A DNA stretch of 28,850 nt from Saccoglossus kowalevskii (GCF_000003605.2 NW_003108626.1:4987-33836), one strand, 5' to 3'; shown: positions 1 to 10,134, counted from the first letter of the stretch. Numbers and translations: made by a program. Notes: generated by a model not told the origin, from the sequence alone.

Positions 1-949
1 ACATTCATTGAGACCGTGACCTAATAAATTGGGTAGAATTCATAATTGATGCGTAATTGCGTGAAGTAATGCTTGTTGAGTTAACCCTAGGGCACATTAG
101 ATTTGTAATTTTCCCATCCAAGCAAGTCATTATTTTACAGCCACAAAAGATTAGACCTCATCATGCATGAAATTGCTCCCATAGAGCATTTGCTGTAGCA
201 AAATTAGTCCAGCGCTGTTAATTTACTTCAATATTGTGTTATTTTGAAAGTGATGTTGTTTATTTCAAGATATAAAATTGCCACAAGGCCACGTGTTCTG
301 GGCTAAGGTTTTGCCATGCCTAAACCAAGAACAAACTTGGCAACAAACTAATTTTTAATTTTAAGTGAATGTGGTTTCATCATTTGCTATGTAGACCCGA
401 TTGGCTTTTACATAGTTAATTTGCATCAAGTGGGATGATGAATTTATGGTTGTTGACTTTTAATGTCTGAAAATCTTGGCTATGAAGGAGCCATTGCCAA
501 TGTGACATTCTGACTATGGAAGAGCATGCATCACTGGCACAGTGGCTTCATCTTTCCGTCCATTAATTTTTAAGCCCTTGGCTACAAAGATCCATAGATC
601 ACTTTGCTGCCAACTTTGTTTGAAGTCAAGAATTTGTTTTTAAAATTTGTACTACCTGATCACTAATCATTTGAACATTCCAGCTTTGGTTATCAGTTAT
701 AGGTGCATTGTCTGTATGAAGGTTGTTGCCAATGTCTAATCAGCTGTTCAGTGTTTTAGCTACAAGCACAAATGTTCTATAAGTTTTTTTAGAAAATGGG
801 GTCGCAACTGTTAATGCTTTACCAGCTTGGTCATATTTAATCATCAACGTTTTTTTCTATCTTTCCTTGATATCTGACTATGGATTTATGAGATAAAGCT
901 TTGGATTTTTAAGACAGAGTTAATGTCAACACAATATCAATATATCATC
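1..949. other. no recognisable gene or repeat
   Basis: AT-rich sequence with only short reading frames. I see no splice-flanked conserved peptide, RNA gene or repeat shared with the rest of the window. It is the left flank of the LTR element that begins at 954; the last four bases before that element (950-953, ATAC) are its target duplication. Confidence 0.5.
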
Positions 950-953
950 ATAC

Positions 954-1617
954 TATCAGGGGGTAAATTTCTGTACTCTCGGGTTTCTCCACACTTGTCA
1001 GGGGGGAATCTCGTCTCGTCTCTATGTCACGTCCCCTTGAGGTACGGGATCGGGAAAGTCACTTTAACTTTACAGTCAAATAAGGCACACACAACGAAAT
1101 ACGTTTCAGCTCTCGTCTTCGTCGGTCAATCGAGCACTCTATAAGACACAGCACCCTGGGGAAAAGTTCCCAAGACTCTCACAAGGCTGAACCAAGACTC
1201 GCCCAAGACTGGACTGCCTCAAGGCTCGCCCCTGGACTGGACTCTCGACTGCGTCTATCGTAGAGTACTCTTCAAGACCAACTGAAACTCTCTTTATTCA
1301 TTTTCAAAACTCTAACCAATTACAAAACAGTAAAAAGACTCTAGGGCGTAACCTTCAATCATAAAGCCAATCACACTAAGTACTGAATACGTCATATCTT
1401 TTGATTAATCGTTCACTACATTAATAACTATGGATATAAACTGTCAAAATCGATAGTCAGAATAGCGATGGATATCTGGTAATTAGTTCCAAATCACTGA
1501 GCCAAGTTCCGTCCAAAACTTCAAATAGGCCTACACGATGACAGACATAACACAGCAATTCGCTAATAATCAGTTAATTAAGTCGACCAACAGATACGCA
1601 AAAACAAATTCATGACA
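954..1617 (-). repeat. LTR of copy 1 (left; 3' LTR in element sense)
   Basis: 664 bp, starting TATCAGGGGG on the plus strand and ending TTCATGACA. It differs from its partner at 3156-3816 at only about a dozen places by eye, mostly in the first 40 bp, which implies a fairly recent insertion. On the minus strand it carries AATAAAGAG downstream of a TAATTGGTTA block, a probable LTR poly(A) signal. Confidence 0.8.
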
Positions 1618-3155
1618 CATCCCTTCACCCAAACTGAGATTGTGCCTCCCGGCATAACACGTTCATAAATCAAAGATACCGTCGTCTACTCATCGTCATA
1701 CAGGTTAAATACAATACTAAGAAAAAAGTATGAATCAAAAGAGTAAAACACACTAATTAAGTACAATGATTATAAAGTCTAAATACAATGGTTATAAAGT
1801 CACTAATATCAATGGTTATGAATCAAAAACAAGGGAAAGGCTACCAATCGACTCACGTTTCTCAAAACGGTTCGCTGAGGTAGTCCTTCGCTGCACTGTC
1901 TCTGTTACTAAGGTTACAATCTCTATATCAAAAGGTCAAAAAAACTAAGGCGTGGCGGTGTAACCAAGCGATCAGCCAATCGCTGCAGTCGACAGCATGA
2001 TCACGTGATTACCAGGGATGCGTCTCTCGGTTAAAGCATTGTAAAGCGGTAACTAATAAACAATGAAAAAAAAGCTATTAATCAAACTCCTGTCATATAC
2101 GCTTATAAACTTCAACTGAACTCACAAGTCGTTAATCTAAACAAAAGTCATACGGCGTGGAAACAGAATGCAAAGACAAAGCTATTATAACACATTACTC
2201 CTCTGGCAAAAAGACGGGGAAAAGCGAAACGATAGAAACTACTGAGTTACATATAATCCTGTCAATCATGAACAAAAGCTTGCGATATCAAACAATACGT
2301 ATATAAGCGCACCAAACTCTCACCTCAAAAAGACATTAAAAAACGTTACAAAGGTGCTCTACACTCAAAAAGCATCAGAAGTATTCCGGAACAACACGTA
2401 AACAAAAACAACTCTTAAAACGTCGATATCTCTGTACTCGACAAATCTCAAAACTCTAAAAAACTCGTGGGGGCATCACTCTCCCCCTCATAATCCTTAC
2501 ACATTAACTCATTAAAACTCCATAAAACTTCACAAAACTCAAAACACTGTGTTGCAAATACTTGTCCACTGAAACGCGCTTAAATCGTTATAAAGGACCT
2601 GAACGTCACCAAATATCATTTCAAAACAAAGATCTGGGCGCTTACATAACATACAATTCGACATCACAAAAAAAAAAAAACGGTAAAAACGATAGGAAAA
2701 GCAAGCAATACATTACATTACTGAGCAATAGGGTTAGGAATGTGGAAAAGTGTTCAATGTCCTTGAGTTACACAGTGTCAGTTACAGTGTCCAGCGAGCG
2801 GTTCTCTAAGCAAATAGCTAAAGTTCTAATCAAAGTCTATAAACGTCATCTTCTTTCGTCGCATTAGTCCGGGGTCGTTCTTTCATCTTCTTGTCTTTAA
2901 TGTCGCTCAATTCTTAATTATTCAGTCCTATACGATACTCGTCCTTCATAAGGGGTTCAGAAGTCTTCATCTCTTCAGCGTTGTACATCGGTGTCGTTCC
3001 GGGTAAAGTCGTTAGTCGTCAAGTGCAGTTTCTGAGTCGTCTTTGCCATCAAGCTGTTAGTTCGGTTCACAAGAAAGACACACCTTCACCATTTCACTTC
3101 TCTTCACAGGATGTCAATGTGCGTAAGATGCAATGCCCAGGGTTCTCACACCACG
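1618..3155 (-). repeat. internal region of LTR element copy 1, noncoding
   Basis: About 1.5 kb, repeated with roughly 90% identity at 5854-7342. It holds only short frames broken by stops, none with a recognisable retroelement domain. On the minus strand, just after the putative primer-binding site, there are a few short Lys/Glu-rich peptides opening with ATG; these could be remnants of a gag-like leader but are too short to name. Confidence 0.7.
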
Positions 3156-3816
3156 TATCAGGGGGAAAATTCTTCTACTCTGGGTTCTCCACACTTGCCA
3201 GGGGGGAATCTCGTCTCGTCTCTATGTCACGTCCCCTTGAGGTACGGGATCGGGAAAGTCACTTTAACTTTACAGTCAAATAAGGCACACACAACGAAAT
3301 ACGTTTCAGCTCTCGTCTTAGTCGGTCAATCAAGCACTCTATAAGACACAGCGCCCTGGGGAAAAGTTCCCAAGACTCTCACAAGGCTGAACCAAGACTC
3401 GCCCAAGACTGGACTGCCTCAAGGCTCGCCCCTGGACTGGACTCTCGACTGCGTCTATCGTAGAGTACTCTTCAAGACCAACTAAACTCTCTTTATTCAT
3501 TTTCAAAACTCTAACCAATTACAAAACAGTAAAAAGACTCTAGGGCGTAACCTTCAATCATAAAGCCAATCACACTAAGTACTGAATACGTCATATCTTT
3601 TGATTAATCGTTCACTACATTAATAACTATGGATATAAACTGTCAAAATCGATAGTGAGAATAGCGACGGATATCTGGTAATTAGTTCCAAATCACTGAG
3701 CCAAGTTCCGTCCAAAACTTCAAATAGGCCTACACGATGACAGACATAACACAGCAATTCGCTAATAATCAGTTAATTAAGTCGACCAACAGATACGCAA
3801 AAACAAATTCATGACA
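3156..3816 (-). repeat. LTR of copy 1 (right; 5' LTR in element sense)
   Basis: 661 bp, homologous along its whole length to 954-1617 and to the interrupted LTR at 4587-5853. It ends at TTCATGACA and is followed at once by the ATAC target duplication. Confidence 0.8.
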
Positions 3817-4064
3817 ATACACAATTATTTTATTGAATCACTGTATGTTGTAAATATCATTATACAGTATTACCAGGAAATTGTCATGAAGATTAACCAA
3901 CTGGTAAAATATACTTAAAGTTGGCTAGAGGATGTCGGGTGGAATTTACAAAACCATATATTTTCAATGAGCTAGTCGGGTTTGATCTTAAATTAAACCA
4001 GAATGCCATCAGTCCTTAAAAAAAGCAGCCTTCATCCTGTCACTGAATAGAACACTGATTGATG
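3817..4064. other. unassigned spacer between transposons
   Basis: About 250 bp of AT-rich sequence between the ATAC target duplication and an inverted LTR fragment. No reading frame or repeat is recognised. Confidence 0.4.
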
Positions 4065-4164
4065 TGTCATGAAGTTGTTTTCGCGTATCTGTTGACCGAC
4101 TTAATTAGCTGATTATTAGCGAATTGCTGTGCTGGCGTCTTGGGCGGAAATTGTTTCAATGACA
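4065..4164 (+). repeat. internally deleted LTR fragment, opposite orientation
   Basis: The sequence opens with TGTCATGAAG and for about 65 bp is the reverse complement of the LTR end found at 1550-1617 and 3750-3816. After GAATTGCTGTG it jumps to a TTGGGCGGAAATTG segment resembling a more internal LTR part, then reaches TGACA at 4160-4164. It is a heavily deleted LTR copy lying opposite to the two long elements. The exact right end is uncertain. Confidence 0.6.
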
Positions 4165-4586
4165 AAAAAATATAATTATTGTAACTTATGATCCCCACCC
4201 CTAAATTATTTCCCTAGCCGATTCAATGGGGATAGAGTCAAGGAGTGTAAGGATAGATTCCAGAAAGAGAGTGTGCTCGGCCTCGTTATTGGGTGCATAT
4301 GAGTTTATAAGTAGGTATGGTTTGTTGGAAAGATCAATAGAGATAATAATAACCATGGCATCACTTGTTACGGAGTTGATTTTAGAATCGACGTTACGAA
4401 TAATAATGGCTGTTCCTCCACTTAACGAACTCCCATGGGAGAATAAAAAGTAACCACCCATTTCCCTGCTCAACAGTGTTTCATCCCTCTCCAAGGTATG
4501 GGTTTCCTGTAGAAAAATATTATTAGAGTTAGTATTTGTTAACCAATTGAACATCTCCAATCTTTTATGATGGTTACCCAGGCTTC
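4165..4586 (-). pseudogene. LINE (non-LTR retrotransposon) endonuclease fragment
   Basis: The minus-strand frame from 4586 to 4201 reads as the N-terminal part of an apurinic-type endonuclease of a LINE ORF2. It has a KR-x-x-x-F-x-W-L opening, then IFLQETH (the catalytic-glutamate QETH motif), a GGYFLFSHGSS stretch and INSYAPNN (the YAPN motif). The frame stops at 4201, but a one-base shift restores GGDHK, matching the family's GGDFN block in position. No reverse transcriptase follows, so this is a dead 5' fragment. Its first codons lie at 7379-7401, separated from it by the LTR element at 4587-7378. The style resembles L1/Tx1-type LINEs, but the clade is not settled by so short a piece. Confidence 0.8.
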
Positions 4587-5853
4587 TATCAGGGGGAATT
4601 CTTCTCCACGGGATTCTCCACACTTGCCAGGGGGGAATCTCGTCTCGTCTCTCTATCGCGTCCCCTTGAGGTACGGGATCAGTTTACAGTCAAATAAGTC
4701 ACACACACAACGAAATACGTTTCAACTCTCGTCTTAGTCGGTCATTCGAGCACTCTATAAGACACAGCGCCCTGGGGAAAAGTCCCCAAGACTATCGCAA
4801 GGCTGACCCAAGACTAGCCCAAGACTATGTCAAGACTCGCCCCAAGTCTCTCCAGGACTCGACTTAGACTGCGTCTCTCGTGGTGTACTCGTCAAGACCA
4901 ACTAAAAACAACTTTATTCATTTTCAAAACTCTAACCAATTACCAAACAGTAAAAAGACTCTAGGGCGTAACATTCAATCATAAAACCAATCACACTAAG
5001 TACTGAATACGTCATATCTTTTGATTAATCGTTCACTACATTAATAACTACGGATACCAACTGTCAGAAATCGTAGTCAGAATAGCGACGGCTATCTCGT
5101 AATTAGTTCCAAATCAATGAGCCAATTTCCGTCCAAAACTTCAAATAGGCCTAAACGATGACAGACATGTCATGATTTATATTTCAGCCTAACGGTGGTT
5201 GCCATGGCATCTACTGATAGAGATTAAATGACGAGGTCAGTCAGTTTGACAGTGGTTGCCATGACATCTACTGATAAAGGTTAATGACAAGGCCAGATGG
5301 CGAGCTAGTCGAAATCAGCCAAAAACATCTTATGAGTCTGCAGTTTTTTAAGATTACAGTACAGTAGCTATAATCCTAAACCAATCTTGTTTGCGATTCT
5401 AACAAATGTGGTATCTTTGTGGAATGTTAGTGCAAGACTATTACCCCATAAATATTAGTTAGTGTTGACATATAGTAGTGGGTTTGCTAAATAGCTTGAC
5501 GATTAATCAATTGATTATGATGTGTAAAACTTTCATGGGATTGGTTGTTTGTTTGAAGGCAAGGCCTTGGAGTCTCTTATACTGATTGTAATTGGTTAAG
5601 GAGTGACAAGAAATAAAGAGTGATTTAATGCTGTCTCCGGTGAAAACCAGGGACTTGGCAGAGAATCGTTTTGAACATGAATGGAGCTTGTGTGTGTTTT
5701 TTGTGAGTCTAGCGTGGAAAACGACCGAATCCCGGTTACCTAAGTGAAAGGTTTTTAACCATCAAAAATACCTATCACAGACATAACACAGCAATTCGCT
5801 AATAATCAGCTAATTAAGTCGGTCAACAGATACGCAAAAACAAATTCATGACA
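4587..5853 (-). repeat. LTR of copy 2, interrupted by a solo LTR
   Basis: It starts TATCAGGGGG and ends TTCATGACA like the other LTRs. Removing the 610-bp insert and one 6-bp duplication leaves about 651 bp. It differs from the two LTRs of copy 1 more than they differ from each other, so it comes from a separate insertion event. Confidence 0.78.
5168..5777 (+). mobile_element. solo LTR of a diverged, related family
   Basis: 610 bp starting TGTCATGATT and ending CCTATCA, with TG...CA termini and TGTCA/TATCA partial inversion. It is flanked by a 6-bp direct duplication, CAGACA (5162-5167 and 5778-5783). It interrupts the LTR of copy 2, whose sequence resumes exactly afterwards. In its own orientation it carries a GAGTCT...TACTG...TTGTAATTGGTTA...AATAAAGAG block (about 5569-5620) that also occurs in the host LTR on the other strand, so the families are related although most of their sequence is not alignable by eye. 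A 57-bp internal duplication begins at 5194 and again at 5251 (GTGGTTGCCATG). No internal coding region remains, as expected for LTR-LTR recombination. Confidence 0.75.
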
Positions 5854-7342
5854 CATCCCTTCACTCAAACTGAGCTATGCCTCCTGGAATTGCACGTTCA
5901 TAAATGGAAAAATACCGTCATCTACTCATCGTCATATGGGTTAAATACAATACTAATAAAAGGTATAAATCAAAAGAGTAAAACACACTGATTAATAAAC
6001 TGATTATAAGTCTAAATACAATGGTTATAAAGTCACAAATATCAACGGTTGTAAATAAAAAAACAAGGGAAAGGCTACCAATAGGCCCGCTTTTTTTAAA
6101 ACGGTTCACTGAGGTAACCCTTCGCTGCACTGTCTCTCGTTACTAAGGTTACAAACTCTATATCAAAAGGTCAAAAAAAACTAAGGCGTGGCGGTGTAAC
6201 CAAGCGATCAGCCAATCGCTGCAGTCGACAGCATGGTCACGTGATTACCAGGGATGCGTCTCTCGGTTAAAGCATTGCAAAGCGGTAACTAATAAACAAT
6301 GAATAAAAAGCTATTAATCAAACTCCTTTCATATACGCTTATAAACTTCAACTGAACTCATAAGTCGTTAATCTAAACACAAGTCATACGGCGTGGAAAC
6401 GGAATGCAAAGACAAAGCTATCATAACACATTAGTCCTCTGGCAAAAAAGACGGGAAAGGCAAAACGATCGAAACTACTGAGTTACATATAAACCTGTCA
6501 ATCATGAACAAAAGCTTGCGTTATCAAACAATACGTATATAAGCGCACCACCTCTCATTCCAAAAAGATATAAAAAACGTTACAAAAGTGCTATCAACTC
6601 AAAAAGCGTCAGAAGTATTCCGGAAAACAACACATAAACATCAACAACTTTTAAAACGTCGATTTCTCTGTACTCGACAAATCTCAAAACTCTTAAAAAC
6701 TCATTGGGGCATTACTTTCCCCATCATATTCCGTACTCATAAACTCATTAAAACACCATAAAACTTCACAAAACTCAAAACACTGTGTTGCTAATACTTG
6801 TCCACTGAGGCGCGCTTAAATCGTTATAAAGGACCGCGCACGTCACTAAATATCAGTTCAAAACAAAGATCTGGGCGCTTACATAACATACAATTCGATA
6901 TCACAAAAAAACAGTAAAAACAATAGTAAAGGCAAGCAATACATTACATTACTGAGCAATAGTGTTGGGATTGTGAAAAGAGTTCAACGTCCTTGAGTTA
7001 CAGTGCCGTTACAGTGTCCAGTGAGCGGTTCTCTATACAAATTCAAAGTCTATATAGCGTCTTCTTCTTTCGTCGCGTTAGTCTGGGGTCGTTCTTTCAT
7101 CTTCTTGTCTTTAATGTCGCTCAATTCTTAATTATTCAGTCCTATTCGATACTGTTCCTTCCGAAGGGGCTTCGAAGTCTTCATCTCTTCAGCGTTGTAC
7201 ATCGGTGCCATACTGTTAACGGTGTTAGTCGTCAAGCGCGGTTTCGTCTCTGCCATCGTTAGTCAGTTAGTTCGGTTCGCAAGAAAGACACACCTTCGTC
7301 ATTTCACTTTTCTTCACAGGATGTCAATGTGCGTAAGACGCA
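5854..7342 (-). repeat. internal region of LTR element copy 2, noncoding
   Basis: Parallel to 1618-3155 with scattered substitutions and small indels. It ends abruptly after GCGTAAGACGCA, where copy 1 has about 25 more bases before its LTR; the junction to AGTCGGTCAACAG marks a deletion of that segment and most of the right LTR. Confidence 0.7.
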
Positions 7343-7378
7343 GTCGGTCAACAGATACGCAAAAACAAATTCATGACA

Positions 7379-7401
7379 CTTTATACATTTAGTGATAACA
7401 T
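7379..7401 (-). pseudogene. start of the LINE endonuclease frame, separated by the LTR insertion
   Basis: On the minus strand an ATG at 7401-7399 opens MLSLNV, which fits the conserved first strand of LINE endonucleases. It is followed directly by a TAA and then the LTR element's boundary. The rest of the domain resumes in the same frame at 4586. The stop codon lies where the family usually has Arg, so this copy was probably already inactive. Confidence 0.65.
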
Positions 7402-8856
7402 TTTAAAGGACGGATTCATTTACATATAGCATTTCCAATTCCCGTGGTACAGTCATTCTATTACATTTCATTTTCATTACTGGGGCAAAGTAAAATAAAA
7501 GAAAAGAGAAGGCACCAACCAAAAACAAACAAAGAAAAGATGACAAGTAGGATAGGAGCAAGCTGCTAACTTCAAGGATAGCAACTAACAAGAAAGCTAT
7601 GTTGCTTAATTCGATTTTTTTCAATTTTACAATATCATATTTAAAATGTCGACTGTGTTTTGTAAATATAACGCAATCACGCATTGAATTGTACCACTGT
7701 ACACAATTCCTCTTTACATATTGGAAGTATTTTGTGATTAGGAAAACTCTGTGTCCAATATGTATATAGCACGACGTTATTCGCATTTGCTAAATTGGGG
7801 TGATTCCCTTCGGCTAAATTTGAAACAATGTGTCTATCTGGCAAAAATGTCTTTTATTAGGGAAATCATGGCTTAATTAAGTCGTATAAGCGATCTTCAA
7901 CTCAACTCACAATACGGTCAAAGTACGATGACATTGGTACTTGGTACGGCAAGATAGTTAAATGTTATTATTAAAAAAAATCAATGGCCTTTAAAGAAGA
8001 GTTAGACTGGGTGTTTTAGATTTAAAATGATGGAGTGTTGGTTTTTAATTTATACGTCATTTTTGATGAATTATCGCGGCTTAAATGAAAAGTTAGAAAT
8101 CTGGTAAATCTCGACACTCACATATACTTTCATTATAGTGGATACCTTTTGAGTGGTGGATTCAGAGATATGAACTCGCCGTGCGTGTGTACCGTTAGTA
8201 CCTTATTTCTATACATGTTTTTAAAATTCAGTACGATAACGACGAACATCCTGCATATGTCTCTTCCGATCGTCAATTTCTGTTCCTGTTTCTGCTGCAG
8301 ATGAAAAGTGGCAATAACAGCATGGTAACATTAAAGCTCTGCTTTGTGTATAAATAGCTGCCACGGAACCACCTTAACCCACCTATGAAATATATATTAG
8401 ATCAACTGTTAATTTTATGCGTCGATGGGTTTTCAAGTCAAACAAAAATGTAAGTGTGAACAAAAATAATATTTCCATGTTTGAAATAAATAATGCGTCG
8501 ACGAATAATATGTTGTGTTTTATCATTTCTTGTATAACTCGTGTGTTATAATAGTAGTGATGTGCTACGGGGACAGCGAGTACGATTCTATTTAATCTTT
8601 TAACATCCAGGTCAGAAAGGATTGGTGAGTTAGTTTTCTAATACTGGCAATTCTATAGCAACTGACTGCACAATACGTACAAATGGTAGATGCATATCAA
8701 ACTAAACTATCTATGACTGCCAGTATTTATGTAATATTGTTAACACTATGAAGTATAGCATGGCTTCAAATCACGTGACTACAGGTCATCACGCACTGAC
8801 CTTAATCTAATAAGGGTAATGTGCACAGCTTGGTACGTCCAAGTTAAAAAATCAAA
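7402..8856. other. intergenic; possible LINE 5' leader, no supported gene
   Basis: A minus-strand frame (7403-7786, 127 codons, hydrophobic in the middle) ends immediately before the LINE ATG. It may be LINE leader sequence, or chance; no domain is recognised. An inverted pair AATACTGGCA (8640-8649) and TGCCAGTATT (8718-8727) could form a stem with a 68-base loop. The rest is AT-rich and unremarkable. Confidence 0.4.
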
Positions 8857-8866
8857 GGACTTCCCC
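8857..8866. promoter_or_regulatory. kB-like site upstream of the IL-17 gene
   Basis: GGACTTCCCC, about 75 bp upstream of the TATA box, is one base away from the NF-kB consensus GGGRNNYYCC on the reverse strand. IL-17 genes are commonly controlled by NF-kB; that this site is used is inference. Confidence 0.3.
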
Positions 8867-8928
8867 TGCAATATCCAATACATGAAATCATTCTTCAGTT
8901 TTTAGAGCTCTGAAAATTTCCTAAATTG

Positions 8929-8943
8929 CTATAATATAAAAGA
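8929..8943 (+). promoter_or_regulatory. TATA box of the IL-17 gene
   Basis: CTATAATATAAAAGA contains TATAAA at 8935-8940, about 118 bp before the start codon. Transcription would begin near 8965, giving a 5' UTR of about 90 bases. No other ATG lies between that point and 9053. Confidence 0.5.
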
Positions 8944-9052
8944 CCAGATATAAAGCACAAAACACAGATTGAAGAGACGTTATACTTGAAGTTGCCCGTA
9001 TCAGCGAGATCCAAAGATTCAGTCAGTAACTTCGCCAGTAACATTAGACAAT

Positions 9053-10134
9053 ATGGGATTCTTCTCTAAAATTATGGTGAGTACTAATGTTGTTTTATAT
9101 AATCTCTCAAACGTAAGTTCATTTTCACAATGCTCAATTAAGACTGTTAGTTACTTTAATATAAAATCACTGACTAATATTTAAAGGGCGGCAGTCGTCG
9201 TGCCGCGTCCTGTTCGATATGAGACTCATAGCGACGTACACAACGCGTGTAAAATACATTGTTTATTTACGTGAAATTCGAACACGCGCTGCGCGACGAC
9301 CACCGCGCTTTGAAACCATTTTTTTTTACCACACGTATTGGCTTGAAATCATCAAAAACTGACTGTCAAATACTTAACATTGTGGTACACTTCCTTGTCA
9401 ACTAAATGTCTGTCATTTACGTCACCAGGAATAATAATATATAATCCAGTGATATTATTTTGACGTCAACAAAAAGTGATTACCGCAAATATGTGAATCA
9501 ATCCTCGTTGTAATCGTTATCGTTAGAGTAACTATAACAGCTACAGTCAATACATTATCTGGATGTTTATTTATATTATATACTATAATATGTTGTTGTT
9601 TTCTTCAAGTTTTTAATTTCAACCGAGTGAATTCTAATGTTTCTCGTTTGCATTTAGTTTCAGCAATTCGTTTTTTTTCTAATATTTGTTTCCATCAACG
9701 GAAATCCAATCTGTTCGGAGCTCAATGAGACTGAACTTCGTCAAATGTTGGGTGGATATTCACCGAACGCTCTCAGTCTCGGGATTCCTACTGGGTCACA
9801 GAGCACACCTTCAAATACTTCCTGTCCGATATTATACGGTGCTGGCGCTCCACAGTCCGTGAGATCAACGTGTCCATGGTATAATGTAGAGAACACAGAT
9901 TACACTCGTTATCCACAAACTTTACTGGAGGCTCGTTGCTATGACTGCGACAACTGCATCACAGAATTACCACCCAATGGTTTGCACGCGGTATGGGAGT
10001 GTGAGCGTGTCTTATCCAGTGTATGGGTTTTACAGATAAACTATAGTTCTTGTGTCAACGGCATGTATCAGTACAACGCGGTACAGATTGATTTACCTAC
10101 AGCATGTGTGTGTGGTAGACCTAGAAAAGCTTAA
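9053..10134 (+). CDS. IL17: interleukin-17-like secreted cytokine, two exons
   Basis: Coding exons are 9053-9076 (eight codons, donor GTGAGT) and 9664-10134 (acceptor TTTCAG), joined in phase 0 to give 164 residues. The N-terminus is a signal peptide: a Lys near the start, then a hydrophobic run FVFFLIFVSI ending near Gly21. The mature part has the IL-17 signature: TCPW at Cys78, a D-Y-x-R-Y-P block at about 88-92, L-E-A-R-C (Cys100), C-x-x-C-x-x-C (100-106), V-L before Cys138 with C-x-N-G-x-Y, and a C-V-C-x-R-P ending (Cys156, Cys158). There are ten cysteines after the signal peptide and three N-glycosylation sequons (Asn29, Asn59, Asn134). IL-17 family members are secreted, usually dimeric cystine-knot-type cytokines that signal through IL-17 receptors in mucosal immunity. 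Length fits the family. Which IL-17 paralogue this is cannot be said. A second in-frame acceptor (TTTAG, exon from 9658) would add two residues. Confidence 0.9.
9183..9311. mobile_element. GC-rich hairpin MITE in the IL-17 intron
   Basis: Inverted repeats of about 40 bp: AAAGGGCGGCAGTCGTCG... (from 9183) and its imperfect reverse complement ending ...CGACGACCACCGCGCTTT (to 9311), with a 50-base centre. Arms rich in CpG stand out sharply from the AT-rich intron. There is no coding capacity, so it is a miniature inverted-repeat element; superfamily and target duplication are unclear. Confidence 0.65.

Larger units (their letters stand above)
954..3816 (-). mobile_element. complete non-autonomous LTR retrotransposon, copy 1
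   Basis: Two near-identical direct repeats (954-1617 and 3156-3816) flank a 1.5-kb internal region, and the whole is bracketed by a 4-bp target duplication, ATAC (950-953 and 3817-3820). Read on the minus strand, each LTR starts TGTCATGAA and ends CTGATA. A purine-rich tract (reverse complement of 1618-1630) lies just inside one LTR. A TGG-starting stretch (reverse complement of about 3138-3153), two bases inside the other LTR, could be the primer-binding site; these two signals set the minus orientation. The internal region has only short frames and no gag, protease, reverse transcriptase or integrase motif that I can see, so the element must have depended on proteins from elsewhere. A second copy lies at 4587-7378. 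The termini and target duplication are seen; the LTR-retrotransposon class is inferred. Confidence 0.82.
4587..7378 (-). mobile_element. LTR retrotransposon copy 2, inserted in a LINE and damaged
   Basis: Same family and orientation as the element at 954-3816. Its left LTR (4587-5853) is full length but split by a solo LTR. The internal part (5854-7342) matches 1618-3155, and the right LTR survives only as its last 36 bp (7343-7378) after a deletion. The flanks CTTC (4583-4586) and CTTT (7379-7382) are a plausible 4-bp target duplication with one change. Rejoining the flanks brings two parts of one LINE reading frame together in phase, which independently fixes both element ends. Confidence 0.82.

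Noticed and set aside
3111-3344. Plus-strand frames over the LTR starts (also 923-1144)
   Set aside because: They read through LTR sequence on the non-element strand and share no domain; the similarity between them only reflects the repeated LTR.
5169-5776. Initial reading as a hAT-like element with an 8-bp duplication ACAGACAT
   Set aside because: Shifting the ends by one base on each side gives TGTCA...TATCA with a 6-bp duplication, fits LTR termini, and the contents match the LTR poly(A) module; no hAT inverted repeats are present.
7403-7786. 127-codon minus-strand hydrophobic frame
   Set aside because: It abuts the LINE ATG and has no domain; probably leader sequence or chance, not a membrane protein gene.
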